From contig NC_133501.1 of assembly GCF_025370935.1 (NCBI RefSeq), positions 3,910,565 to 3,974,564 of the forward strand: a stretch of 64,000 nt of DNA, in the 5' to 3' direction. Position 1 is the stretch's first letter, and each line of letters starts with the position of its first letter. This document shows, piece after piece, positions 18,568 to 28,619 of the stretch. This DNA comes from Choristoneura fumiferana (lineage: Eukaryota; Arthropoda; Insecta; Lepidoptera; Tortricidae). The position numbers were made by a program, and so were the translations under genes. Below the pieces are notes generated by a model that was not told where the DNA came from, ran no database searches, and saw only the letters and a list, made by a program, of their open reading frames with translations.

Positions 18568-18943
18568 TTCTGTTGCTCTAGTTAGCGTAGAATTATTTAT
18601 GCTATTTCTTAAATCGACATTACTAATAAACCCTCTTTAGATAGACTGACTGTTGATACACCACTTCGATTGCATTTTACAAGTCCCATTTGGTATTTTG
18701 CGTTTGTGTTATTTTGCGTAATTAATAAACTCGCAAAACACCACAAAACGTGAGGTTGGTTTTTTGCGTTTATAAGTAGTTGGTATTTAGCGTAATCATA
18801 TAAAAAAATCCGCAAATAACCAAAAAACCTCGGGTTGCTATTTCGCGTTTGTGGTGTTAAAGGGGCAGACCATTATCATCAAAAAGTGATGGAGCTTACT
18901 TTTTCCTAAATTTGAATTGGAAACAAATATACTAGATAACAAA

Positions 18944-18949
18944 TTTATT
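18944..18949 (-). promoter_or_regulatory. mRpL54: Poly(A) signal candidate for mRpL54
   Basis: TTTATT on +, AATAAA on -, about 265 nt beyond the mRpL54 stop. Confidence 0.5.
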
Positions 18950-18991
18950 AACACTTAACTATTTGAGCTACACACTCACTCTATTCATAAA

Positions 18992-19140
18992 GCAGAGTTC
19001 AGACTTTCAAGATAAATTGTGCAAGTCGCATTACATTGCGGCACTCAATTGACCACTAAAAACTCGTTGGCTTTACGGCCTGGCAATGAAATGAAACTTG
19101 CACGATTTTTCTTGAAAGTCTAAACTCGGCTTAACAGTCT
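18992..19140. mobile_element. MITE (TTTCAAGA...TCTTGAAA arms)
   Basis: Arms around GAGTTCAGACTTTCAAGA and TCTTGAAAGTCTAAACTCGGC. A related copy lies at 51968-52098 (ACTTGCAAGAAAAA...TTTTTCTTGCAAGTCTAAACGGC). It falls inside the mRpL54 3' UTR. Confidence 0.7.
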
Positions 19141-19212
19141 TTGGTGGCCTCATTGTGTTGTGAACAAAGTTTGGCGCCGAAACGTAGATCAGCTCCGTAC
19201 AGGCCCTTTGGG

Positions 19213-19372
19213 TTAGAATTTGCGCAGCGAGCGCAGCTTGTTGTTGCGGCGCATGCCGGCGGCGCGCACGCGCAGCCAGTACTGCTTGCTGGCGGGGTCC
19301 AGCTCGGCCAGCGCCGGCGCGCCGCGCGTGCGCAGCTCCCACAGCCACGGGGGTACTCGCTGTCCGGCCCAA
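19213..19372 (-). CDS. mRpL54: mRpL54 last exon, two single-base deletions
   Basis: 160 nt from acceptor GATTCCAG to the TAA at 19213-19215. LGPDSEYP and PWLWELRTRG lie in different frames. The breaks fall at TTGGG (about 19368-19372) and at the C5 run whose + strand G's are 19349-19353. With two bases restored the exon is 54 codons. Confidence 0.82.
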
Positions 19373-20308
19373 CTGGAATCAAACAGTGCAACATTACGTT
19401 GTTAACCTCTCATATTTTATGGGTGAGCTATAAAAAGCCCTGCATTCTAGCCTTATTACTCTTTGAACATCAAGAACACCTAAAGCACAGAATATAATAA
19501 TAGTACATATATACAGAATGGCCACGCTCCGCTCCGCTCAAAATAAAAATGAAGGTTGGGGCTGCATTTCCACCAAATATGTGCAAGGATGTGTTGTGTG
19601 TTTTTAACCAATAGAGCAATGGCACATCTCTGGTCGAAACGGAGCCTACAGGTTTCACATAGCATCTGGGAGTACCTTGACGTCATCCCCGGAGGTGTGT
19701 ATGTTGGCGCCGCACACTAGCGTGACCAGCTTGTGCGGGTCGGTCTCAACGGGCAGCTCGCGCTTCTCCATGGCGCCCAGCTTGCCCAGCTTCTTCTTGC
19801 CCTTGCCCAGACCCATCACACCTGCCAACACACACGACTGTCACTAACTACTCCTTCTTCAAACAACGTGAAATGGTTGTCTGGAAGAGATCGCTTTTAA
19901 GCGATAAGGACCGCCTATTGCCTACCGTGAATGTGTTTATATGATAAGTATTTTTTACTGCTTTATGGTGTGAATAAAGAATATTTGTATTGTATTGTAT
20001 TGTATTGTGAAATACCAGCACATTGCCGCGATAATCTACAAAAAAAAGGGTATCGGAATAAACCCTAGTCTGTACGGACGATTTATACCACGCGGTTGCA
20101 AGTTCATCGGAAAAGTCCACTGTGAAGTCTTCGACTGGATATCAGCATAATAATATTTAGATAGAACAGAGACTGAGGTAGAAACCCAACGGAGGAAGTT
20201 TCCTCCAGCAGCGGATGTTTTCTTGGCGGCGGCGCACAGCGGCACAGGAGGAGTGCAGCGCGCGCGAGCTAGTCGCCGGCGTCAACCGCGCACACAGTAA
20301 CGGACCAT
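19213..20308 (-). CDS. mRpL54: Mitochondrial ribosomal protein L54 (mL54)
   Basis: Nuclear-encoded protein of the mitochondrial large ribosomal subunit. Clear exons: 19676-19821 (GLGKGKKKLGKLG, then MEKRELPVETDPHKLVTLVC and GANIHTSGDDVK) and 19213-19372 (GPDSEYP, PWLWELRTRG, LAELDPASKQYW, RNNKLRSLRKF, stop). Both match the conserved core and C-terminus of the mL54 family (DxxxLKPDSEYPxWL, LxELDPExxxYW, R.N.L...KF). The last exon must be read in three frames. Restoring one G in TTGGGCC and one C in TACCCCCG gives a clean 162-nt exon. The first exon is uncertain: a basic, Ala-rich frame at 20201-20265 (LARARC, CAAAKKTSAAGG) looks like a mitochondrial presequence, but it is separated from ATG 20308 by a TGA and has no good donor. 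Confidence 0.82.
19676..19821 (-). CDS. mRpL54: mRpL54 middle exon
   Basis: Acceptor GTTGGCAG|GT, donor AAG|GTACTC, phase 1 to 0. Lys/Gly-rich start, then VETDPHKLVTLVCGANIHTS, the mL54 core. Intact frame. Confidence 0.85.
20190..20308 (-). CDS. mRpL54: Candidate mRpL54 first exon (mitochondrial presequence)
   Basis: The frame reads RRRLARARC...PLCAAAKKTSAAGG, basic and Ala-rich. An in-phase ATG at 20308 is cut off by a TGA nine codons on. The exon end is undefined because there is no clean GT donor (weak GTTGGG near 20190). Low confidence. Confidence 0.35.
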
Positions 20309-20450
20309 TATTTTAAAACACGACGTTTAAATTAAATTTCTTCCAGTCGTGAATTTTTAAGAATTTCAGGTTTTCAGGTTAGAATTGTATTTGACATTAG
20401 TTAGACTGACGTATGTTTTTTTTATTATCTGGTCAGTTCGGATAGGCTAA

Positions 20451-20550
20451 NNNNNNNNNNNNNNNNNNNNNNNNNNNNNNNNNNNNNNNNNNNNNNNNNN
20501 NNNNNNNNNNNNNNNNNNNNNNNNNNNNNNNNNNNNNNNNNNNNNNNNNN
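20451..20550. other. Assembly gap (100 N)
   Basis: A run of exactly 100 N, the usual placeholder for a scaffold gap of unknown size. Confidence 0.99.
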
Positions 20551-20756
20551 AAAACTAAGGACGAGATCATAAAACACAAACTGCATAAAACATCCAAAAT
20601 TTCTTGACGTCAGGAAAACGTACGAAATGTTGTGAGTAAAAAAAAATCGTATTTTGTAACTACATCGAAACTTTCTATTGGATCCAACAACAAAGATAAT
20701 CTGACTTTTTATCACCTTTACCATAAGGTTTGTATATTTTAAACACAATATTAGTT

Positions 20757-20990
20757 ATATCGAAAATACAAACTGAAATATAGATGCACAGAAAAACCAG
20801 AAAAATAAGACCAGCGTTGAGAATCGAAACCAGGTCCTCGGCATTCCGTGCCGTGTGCTATACCCGCTACACACCATCGCTGGACAACGATACACGCGGA
20901 AATGCCGAGGACTGGGTTCGATTCCCAGCGCTGGTCTTATTTTTCTGGTTTTTCTGTGCATCTATATTTTAGTTTGTATTTTGATATAGG
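20757..20990. mobile_element. Inverted tRNA-like SINE dimer
   Basis: Two head-to-head halves. The right half has a pol III B-box-like GGGTTCGATTCCC and ends CTGGTTTTTCTGTGCATC. The left half is its complement (GATGCACAGAAAAACCAG). Related copies are at 24543-24706 and 26965-27196. Confidence 0.7.
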
Positions 20991-21116
20991 TGTTACGGGA
21001 TGACCGTACGAGTAAAATAACAAAAAATTGTGGAATTGAAATAAAAAATACAAAAAGATTCCAAAAAAGCAATCTTACAATATTAGTTATTTTGTGATGA
21101 AGTAGCGTCAGAAAAT

Positions 21117-21500
21117 CCTACTAAAATTATAAATGTGAAAGTTTGTGAGTGAATGCGTGAGTGAGTGAGTATATTTGTTGCTCCTACGCAAAAACGGCTT
21201 GACGGATTTGGATGAAATTTGGCAAAAAGCTAGTTTATAACCTGGATTAAAACATAGGATATTTTAATCCCGATATCCCACGGGTAGGGATAAAATCTTG
21301 AAACCGCTGGGCTTAAAGTCATTAAATTTGGTATGTAGGGTGCGGAACGTCTGGAATAAAACTAGACTACTTTTTATCTCGATATTCCCACGGATAGGGA
21401 TAAAATCTCGAATTAATAACCGCTAGGCTTTAGAGTCATGAAATTTGCATGGTTGTTATGATATAACGTCAATGAAGACCATGATGTAATTTTTTATTTT
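21117..21500 (+). mobile_element. Dispersed repeat of the 1-660 family
   Basis: Begins CTACTAAAATTATAAATGTGAAAGTTTGTG and GGCTTGACGGATTTGGATGA, then carries two GATATTCCCACGG units as in 1-660. This probably shows the parent element whose tail is amplified at the window start. Confidence 0.65.
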
Positions 21501-21570
21501 TATTTTATTTCCCAGTATTTCATTCAACTGCTGTATTAATGATTTACGCGTGCGAACCCCGGATAACGAA

Positions 21571-21578
21571 TATATATA

Positions 21579-21611
<33 letters not shown>

Positions 21612-21612
21612 G
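21571..21612. repeat. (TA)n microsatellite
   Basis: A TATATA run directly next to the minisatellite at 21610-22420. Confidence 0.85.
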
Positions 21613-22420
21613 CCTTGGGCATATTGATCCTTGGACGTTTGACCCTTGAACATATGGCTCCTTGGCATTTGACACTTGGACATAGTGCCCTGGAAGGATA
21701 TATTATCCTTACTTTAAGGAATGTTTAACAGTTATAATTTCATTAATTCTTACATTTGTAAATATGGCACTAAAAAAATGGAGCTGAGGGAGATTTTTTT
21801 CGATTTTGCAAAAATGACGATATCTCAAAAACTTAGCCATTTTTATAAAGCCTAACTAAAACCTCATATTCTGAGAGGTAATTAGCTGCCTATCAGCTAT
21901 CCTTGCAGTCGGGTAAAAAGACCCCTCATAGAATTCAGCTCCTTGTGCATGTTAGGACATTGACTCGTTTGACATATAAATGGTTCCTTTGGACATTTTG
22001 AACCTTGGACATTTTGAAACCTTGGACATTTGACACCTATGGCATATTGACGCCGTGGACATATTGACGCCTTGGGAATATTGACTCCTTGGACGTTTTG
22101 ACCCTTGGACATATATATTGACTCGTTGGACATATTGACACCTTGGACATTTTGACAATTGGATATATTGACTCTTTGGACATTTTGACTCCTTGGACAT
22201 TTTGACTCCTTGGACATATTTACTCCTTGGACATTTTGATAGTTGGACCTATTACTCATTGGACATTTTGACACTTGGATATATTGACTCTTTGGAAATT
22301 TTGACTCCTTGGACATATTGACTCCTTGCACGTTTTGACCCTTGGACATATTGACGCCTTGGGCATATTGACTCCTTGGGCGTTTGACCCTTGGACATTT
22401 TGACACTTGACATAGTGCCC
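21610..22420. repeat. Minisatellite, TTGGACATATTGACTCC-type unit
   Basis: Degenerate units of about 17-24 bp, densest at 21950-22420. All three reverse frames stay open for stretches (for example 21897-22406) and read as MSKxQ/QxVN-type repeats. I interpret this as a by-product of the unit, not a gene. Confidence 0.85.
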
Positions 22421-22524
22421 TGGAAGGACTGATATGAGTGTACGGCCTGTGAGCGCAGAATGCTTGCGAAGTCGCACATCAACTTGTACCAAACGAAATG
22501 AAATAAAATCATATTAAATGATTT

Positions 22525-23150
22525 TGAACATGAAACTACCGTGAGACTCACTCATATTAAATATAAATACACTTGCTGCGTAATCGGTGTGTGTGAACGT
22601 ACCTTTACAGAGCGATGTTGTTAGTGTTGTGTACCCTACATTTGACAGTTGTAATGATGATGAAAACGCGGGTAGTTGTGTGTCGGTGTCAGTTTCGTAG
22701 GGTAGTCGCGCGAGCAGAGCGGCGGCGCGCAGTGCGCGTGTTGCAGCAGCCGCTGAGTCGCGTTGCTCCGAAGACGAAGGGCTACGGATTAGCCCGTAAC
22801 ATGTCGAGCTAAACCCGATTTAAGACGTGAGTTATCCGGGTCATTATATTTCATATTAAATGATATTGTAACGGATAACTCACGTCTTAAACCGAGTTTA
22901 GCTTGACATGTTTCGGGCTATTTCGAAGCCCTTCTTCTCAGGAGCACGCGACTCGGCGGCTGCCGCAACACGCACCCTACGCGCCACCGCTCTGCTCGCG
23001 CGACTGCCCGACGAAAGCTAACACCGGCGCACAACTACCGCATTTTTATTACCCTGAGTTGGAAAACAGTATTGAATACTCGTGCTGCGTCATCGGTTGG
23101 TGTGAACGTGCCTTTACGGAGCGATGTTGTTAGTGTTGTGTGCTACCCTA
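22525..23150. mobile_element. Palindromic MITE, large nested copy
   Basis: Starts GAACATGAAACTACCGTGAG and contains two opposed copies of TAAGACGTGAGTTATCCGGG and the CGTTGCTCCGAAGACGAAGG segment. GTGTGAACGTACCTTTACAG appears near both ends (22590 and 23100). Same family as 6284-6437. Confidence 0.75.
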
Positions 23151-23905
23151 CATTAGACAGTGACACACTCCAGTCTCGCGCAACTTAGAACAAAAAACTT
23201 TTGTATCGAGTTTCAATGAAATCAACAAAAAAACTGTCTTATTATTGGTCCACATTTAAGTCAAATATATATTAGTGCATTGAAGAAAAGATCCACTATA
23301 ATATACGACTTAAATGTGGACTCGATCTTAACCTAATTTTGATTACAAAAATTTTTGATCCGAGCGATAAATCGATATCGCAAGCGTTTAGCATGCTGCA
23401 CTTTATTAGTCTGTTATGTTGGTATTATTGTTCTTTGACGTTTGACGGATCTTTGACATTTGGCTTATATTTTGGTAATGGTTTGCCATGCAAACTCAAT
23501 GCAAACTCGATTCCATTCGCTAGTATGGGAGTCCCGCCCACAGATCACTAATATGTAGCTAGCTACAGATAAGACAGTCAATTATTGTTGTTTCCTATTA
23601 TTGACGTTGTAGCGCTGTTAAATTTTACAGTCTGTGGTACTTGTTTGACAGTCGTAGGGCTTTCCACAGGTCGATATAATCATTATCGATAGTCTCCAGT
23701 CAATGCTAGTGATGCGCTCTACGATAAATGGGAGTTACTGATCTCTTGTACTAATTTAATTTTTATTCATACTCGTATAAGTTATGAAATAAAACGACCA
23801 AGTGTTTTTAATCATTTATTCATTAAAGGGTCTCTTTCCATTAAATTTATATTTGAATAAAATTTTGAACATGGAGCTATTATTGCAAAGGTTAGAAAAA
23901 CTTAC
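23151..23905. other. AT-rich spacer
   Basis: Contains a short inverted repeat GTCCACATTTAAGTC (23249/23310) and nothing else I can name. Confidence 0.45.
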
Positions 23906-24198
23906 ACTTAGATGAGAGTGGTACACCATGAATCATTTCCTTTTCCGTGAACAGGCAAGGATACGAATATCGAATCCGCGCACCTATTCGATCGAACTGA
24001 GTATGGTCAAAATGTCTTTCACATACGCGTTTCAACAACAGTTGACTCTTGGTTAAATAAGGCCAGCAAATAAGGGCTAGTCGGTACTAGCAACGATATC
24101 CAAAGATTATGTAAATAGTCGTTTTTGGGCATGCAAAATAGTTTGTGAGTGGCACTTCTTGAATTACAATCAACAACACAACACTTGACTTTTGCCAT
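23906..24198 (-). pseudogene. THAP-domain exon with a frameshift
   Basis: Starts at ATG 24198: MAKVKCCVVDCNSRSATHKL, then FCMPK and LWISLL. In the next frame it continues RVCERHFDHTQFDR and IHGVPLSS, followed by a GTAAGT donor at 23905. CxxxxC plus CxxH and the closing V-P fit the zinc-binding THAP domain of P-element-like transposases and host THAP proteins. The frame change near 24040 breaks it. No downstream exons recognised. It may be a transposon relic or an assembly indel. Confidence 0.6.
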
Positions 24199-24542
24199 AT
24201 TGGAAGTCAGTGAAATATCACTCGCCCTAAACACTACCGCAAGTAGAGTATTGTATTGTTAAACAAAGGAGGATGGCTACTTATGGAACTACAACTCGAC
24301 CAAAACTGGAGGAGAACGCAAGGGAATACCCGCACTCAACTCAATGTTTAAAACACAATGACGGGTAAGGACATGACAGCAAAGAAATGGCAGCGGTCCA
24401 CAGATTGTAATAATATCATACAAATGGCAGCGCTACAACGTCGATGAATGAAACTAAACTGTCAGGCCCTGTGTCTCTCGATGAAATATAGATGTCGCTA
24501 ATGCTGCTGCTTAAATAGCATAGTAGAAATAAGCAACCTGAG

Positions 24543-24706
24543 ATATGTATGCATAGGAAAAGTTCGTGTCTAGACTCCTGTCCAGCAGTGGTGTAGGGGT
24601 CATACCACGCAGCACGGATTGCTGAGGACCTGGGTTCGATTCCCAGTGCTGGTCTCATTTTCTGTTTTTTCTGTTCATCCATGTCTCAGTTTGTAATTTC
24701 GAAATA
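24543..24706 (+). mobile_element. tRNA-like SINE copy
   Basis: Contains CTGGGTTCGATTCCCAGTGCTGG (B-box-like), and ends TTTCTGTTCATCCATGTCTC. Same family as 26965-27196. Confidence 0.65.
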
Positions 24707-24849
24707 AAATCATCGGTTTTTCTTGCAGGTCTACTAGGTTTAAGATTAGTAAAACAAACACTTGGGTAGTTGATAAGTTTTTAATAACACAGATACATAT
24801 GAGTCATTATTACTTGCAATTAATGAATTATTACTTTACTATTTCTGAT

Positions 24850-25900
24850 GCCTTGATGAGGGTGACCTGTCGTTTTGCCGAGTTTCATTACGCAGATTTT
24901 CGTTTCGCAGACAACTGTTGGCAGATTTTTCTTTTGGGCGAGCTACGTTTGGTATAATTTCGTTACGCCTATTATTTGTTTCGCCGAGTAGCCGGTAGGA
25001 AGAATAGCGATAAGCAGATTTACGTTTAGTAGATTGTTTGCTTCGTAATTGTTTCAGTTAACCGAACAACTGTTCGTCGAGACACGATAAGCAGAGTTAT
25101 CACATGGCATTCATATTGTTAAGTAGATTTAATGTTCAGTCGATTTTTGTTTCGTAATCTGCGTAGATAAAATCGGCCAAACGACGGGTAGGATTTTACT
25201 GAGTTGACTATATAAATATACTAGCTTTTATCAAAATGAAGTTAGGTGCGACGACGAGCGTTAGCGAGGAGGAGTGTTAGGTAGAATTGCGGCCAACAAC
25301 GCACGAGCCGAGCGAGCGAAGCGAGCGTGCCGCGGTAGCGGCCGGCGAAGTGCCAGAACCGAACTGCTAGCATCGCGACTTGGTTTGTTTAAACTCCAAT
25401 GTAAAATAAATACAAATGATGGTCAAAAATACGTTTATTACTTGCATTATACGTTTGAAACTTGTGAGGGTACATTAAAAAATCATAAAGAATGCGCGGT
25501 CAGCACGGCGTGTAAAAATGCCAATAAGGCCATAGTGTAATCCACACATATTCACGGTATTGAATACCAGTCCCCATGCGAAACGAAAAGATGCGAAAAG
25601 TTGATATACGCACTGAATAATAGTTCAACCGTTACAAAAGCGAAAGGTTGTTCGACCAAATGTGCAAAATGTGTAGTGATTAATAGGCTAAACGAATTTC
25701 TGTAAATAGTTGTACGGCTTACTGACTCATATGCCAAGTAAATAGTCTGCTAAAGGTTGAGTTACGAAACGTTAGTCTGCGAAACAATACATCTGCGTAC
25801 AAATTCATCGGCGTATCGTTACTCGGCGAAACGTTGTCTGCCAATCAATAATCTGCCTAAAAATAGTCGGCGAATCATTAGGTAACCCTTGATGAGCTGC
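24850..25900. repeat. Degenerate element with GC-rich core (inverse of 1091-2160)
   Basis: Arms made of short motifs (GTTTCGCAGA, GTCTGCGAAAC, ATCTGCCTAA) flank a GC-rich core at 25240-25370 (GCGAGCGAAGCGAGCGTGCC). The core is the approximate reverse complement of the one at 1530-1650. Confidence 0.6.
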
Positions 25901-25958
25901 TTGAACAGGACATGAAAAGGTAAACTTTGGGCTCGGTTGGTTTTGCTCGGCAGCGTCC

Positions 25959-26157
25959 TTAGTGTAAGTTTTCGGTTACAAAATACGTCTCGAACGCGAT
26001 CGCGTTAAAATCTCGATCGCGTTAAAATCTCGATTTGTATGGAAACACGGACAGCGCCTCTAGCGGAACGTTTGCGATGTTCGTGTATCCATACAGATTG
26101 AGTTTTTACGCGAACGCGATCGAGACGTATTTTGTAACCGAAAACTTACACTAAGCG
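25959..26157. mobile_element. MITE with TTAGTGTAAGTTTTCGGTTA ends
   Basis: Terminal inverted repeats of about 30 bp (TTAGTGTAAGTTTTCGGTTA and TAACCGAAAACTTACACTAA), plus internal GAACGCGATCG inverted motifs. Confidence 0.85.
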
Positions 26158-26171
26158 GGCACTGTTACAGG

Positions 26172-26302
26172 AAGTCTGCAGGGCTACTACGAAACTCGAA
26201 GTTCGTGTCGTGCGGTCCCTCTGTCACTTATACTATTTAATACGAGAGCGAGAGGGACGGTACGATACGAACTTCGATTTTAGAACTTCGGAGTAGGCCC
26301 TC
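26172..26302. mobile_element. MITE, GGGCTACTACGAAACTCGAA family
   Basis: Starts CAGGGCTACTACGAAACTCG, with the complementary GAACTTCGA...GTAGGCCC end and the centre GAGAGCGAGAGGGACGG. Other copies: 29955-30370 (broken), 44365-44505, 55005-55130 and 61832-61965. Confidence 0.8.
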
Positions 26303-26644
26303 TGACCTTTGGGCTTTAAATCCACGGTTAGATTCTACTCTACTCTACTTTTTAAAAATATGATCACTAGTTATTAGTTTAATTTTTTCATACAAATTAA
26401 ATGTAATTTTCAATTTTTAATTTTCCTGGCAGTGATTTTGGGCAACTTTTTTATTTATAATTTTAGTGTGTATGTAGTTTTAGTTACGTTGGTTAAAAAA
26501 TATAAAATTTAATGTTACTTCAAGACTTTCAAATATTTTCAATGTAGGTATGCGATACAATACTAAATTGACGGCATATTGATAAATGTTTATCTTAGAG
26601 ATTATGATTGGTTTTTGGTCTTTTTGTATTGGTCTTTTTGGACG

Positions 26645-26905
26645 ACCAGATGGCCTAGTGGTTAGAGAACCTGACTACGAAGCTTGAGGTCCCGGGTTCG
26701 ATTCCGTGTCGGGGCAGATATTTGTATGAAAAATACGAATGTTTGTTTTCGGGTCTTGGGTGTTTAATATGTATTTCAGTATGTATCTATCTATATAATT
26801 ATATTTATCCGTTGCTTAGTACCCATAACACAAGCTTTGCTAAGCTTACTTGGGACTAGGTCAATTGGTGTGAATTGTCCCGTGATATTTATTTATTTAT
26901 TTATT
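26645..26905 (+). mobile_element. tRNA-derived SINE, full copy
   Basis: tRNA-like head with A-box TGGCCTAGTGGTT and B-box GGGTTCGATTCC, then the body GGGTCTTGGGTGTTTAATATG and a (TTTA)n tail at 26885-26905. Other copies: 29685-29870 (reverse), 43417-43580 and 59759-59845. Confidence 0.85.
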
Positions 26906-26964
26906 GTATTCTTTTAGTTATTTCAACTCCAAATTTTTTACTTTTACGGTCATCCCGTGAAATC

Positions 26965-27196
26965 CATATCGAAAATACAAACTAAAACGGATACACAGAA
27001 AAACCAGAAAAAGAGAAAAAGTGCACAAGCTTAGGTATGTGGAGCATAGGAGAAATTTGTGTCTTGACTCCTGTCCAGTGGTCAAGTAGCGGTATAGCAC
27101 GCAGCACGGAATGCTGAGGACCTGGGTTCGATTCCCAGCGCTGGTCTCTTTTTCTGGTTTTTCTGTGCATCAATGTTTCAGTTTGTATTTTCGATA
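26965..27196. mobile_element. tRNA-like SINE with inverted ends
   Basis: Begins TATCGAAAATACAAACTAAA and ends with its complement. The internal CTGGGTTCGATTCCCAGCG is B-box-like. Same family as 20757-20990. Confidence 0.7.
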
Positions 27197-28252
27197 TCTT
27201 ACTGTCAAATAAATGTCAAAATTTTTTTCAAGGCCCCCGTACCAAGAGAGCAATAACACCGCCATATCCGATACACTGACTTAATAATTTGAGGATCAAT
27301 AAATGATCCAAATTTATGTTTCTTGAAAATGTTACAAAACAAAAGTACTTAGCTTAGTTTTGTGAGTAGATGAACCTTGAATTTAAAGACCCAAGAGACA
27401 CCCTGTATAGTGGGCAAGTAATATTACTTAGTCTATTTGCCGAGTGTTGCTTCAGTATTGCAAAGCAAACTGTATGACGGGCGTCGCTGGTCACCGTGCG
27501 TACCGAGTTTCGTGGTAGCAGGATTTCAGTTCTTGTCAAACGTCCGCCCGAGGGAGCGAGCGGACGCGGCGGCCATTTATATGTCCATTTGGTTCTGGAA
27601 TGGGCTTCCTGTGTAGTTTTGGGTGTTCGCGCGTTGTTTTATGTTTTGTACGGCAATTGTTTAAAAAATATTGTACTTATTTGTATTTTTTTATAAACAG
27701 CCGGCAAATAGCCTATGTACACTTAAACAGCTACTACCATTGTCGTTCGGAACTCGAAACAAAATATTTTTTCTTTTGCTTTCTCATTTGAATCTTCAGG
27801 AAAACGAAAACTGACGAGATCCGAGCGACAAAAACATTTAGTTGCACTGTAAATAGTATGTTTGTATGTAAGTAAGTAGCAGTGGGCGGATGACGGATGC
27901 AATTTACGTCAAAATCATGTCAAACGATATACGTAATATGGATATGACTTCAATTGGTTTAAAAAAGGGAACATAATTGAAAAATTGTTTATTGTTGTAG
28001 AAAATAATCGTATTTTTTCTATAATACATATTTTCAGTGCATTCCTTTTATATTTCACTATGTAAATCTACAGATGTAAGAGGTGCGTACCTATTCATAA
28101 AGTTATTAGCAACATTACCACCATCACTCAAATTTCTATATATTTTATACAAAAATATTAATAAAAGTCTTATCCATCTTATGCTTTCGTCGCCATATTG
28201 CATCCATCGTACGCCCTTTAGTAAGTAGTAATAGATTTAAACTGCAGTCTAT
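27197..28252. other. Spacer with no recognised gene
   Basis: AT-rich. The only standout is a GC-rich patch CGCCCGAGGGAGCGAGCGGACG near 27543. Open frames at 27496-27791 have no recognisable content. Confidence 0.5.
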
Positions 28253-28497
28253 CTAGCTGGACCAGCTCTCTTCGCTAACATAAGATTTCTGTTGAGAAGC
28301 TTGGCTACTAGAAGAGCTGGCTGGCTGAGCTTTGGCTATGATTTTGAGTGCCAGATGAAGCTGGCACTGCTGTTGCCAGCGGTCTTCTCGCTGTACGATC
28401 CTTATGCGTTGTTAGATGTAATTTCTTCGTTTCTAGTGCTAGCACTAGCAGATGCTTGGTTGGTGTAAGCATCAGCAGAACTGTGAACTGGATGAAT
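28253..28497 (-). pseudogene. Ser/Ala/Gln-rich tail downstream of unit C, frame-broken
   Basis: Reading past the unit C stop, successive frames spell low-complexity silk-like sequence: GGSQLNSSSSQ, then SADAYTNQASASASTRNEE, then SYSEKTAGNSSAS, then SSGTQNHSQSSASQ, then ASSSSSQASQQKSYVSEESW with a TAG at 28253-28255. At least four frame changes are needed. Either a decayed coding tail or several assembly indels. The composition recalls sericin-type silk proteins, but that is inference. Confidence 0.55.
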
Positions 28498-28619
28498 TCA
28501 GTTGGCTGCCACCAGCGTCAGGGATCCAATAGAGTCTTTGATCTTGGAAGCCGTATTGCATGACGATGGCTGTACCTCGTTGATTATATCGTAGACCGCT
28601 GGTGTGATATCGGTCAAGT
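28498..28619 (-). CDS. Unit C exon 4 (to TGA)
   Basis: DLTDITPAVYDIINEVQPSS, then CNTASKIKDSIGS, ending at a TGA. The first 20 codons match DFSGSKQQIYDIIGKVQLS of unit B. Confidence 0.6.

Noticed and set aside
18343..18585. Frame ending in a poly-Ala run
   Set aside because: The poly-Ala is a pure (GCA)n microsatellite. The upstream part has no recognisable domain, and no flanking exon was found.
21897..22406. 169-codon reverse frame with MSKGQ/QGVN repeats
   Set aside because: Explained by the minisatellite unit, which is open in more than one frame. No splice sites or start context of note.
26645..26730. tRNA-like sequence with A- and B-boxes
   Set aside because: Not a functional tRNA gene: no complete cloverleaf, it continues into a SINE body with a (TTTA)n tail, and it has sibling copies.
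28348..28563. Plus-strand 71-codon frame
   Set aside because: Lies opposite the unit C last exon and its Ser-rich tail. The minus-strand reading is supported by paralogy.
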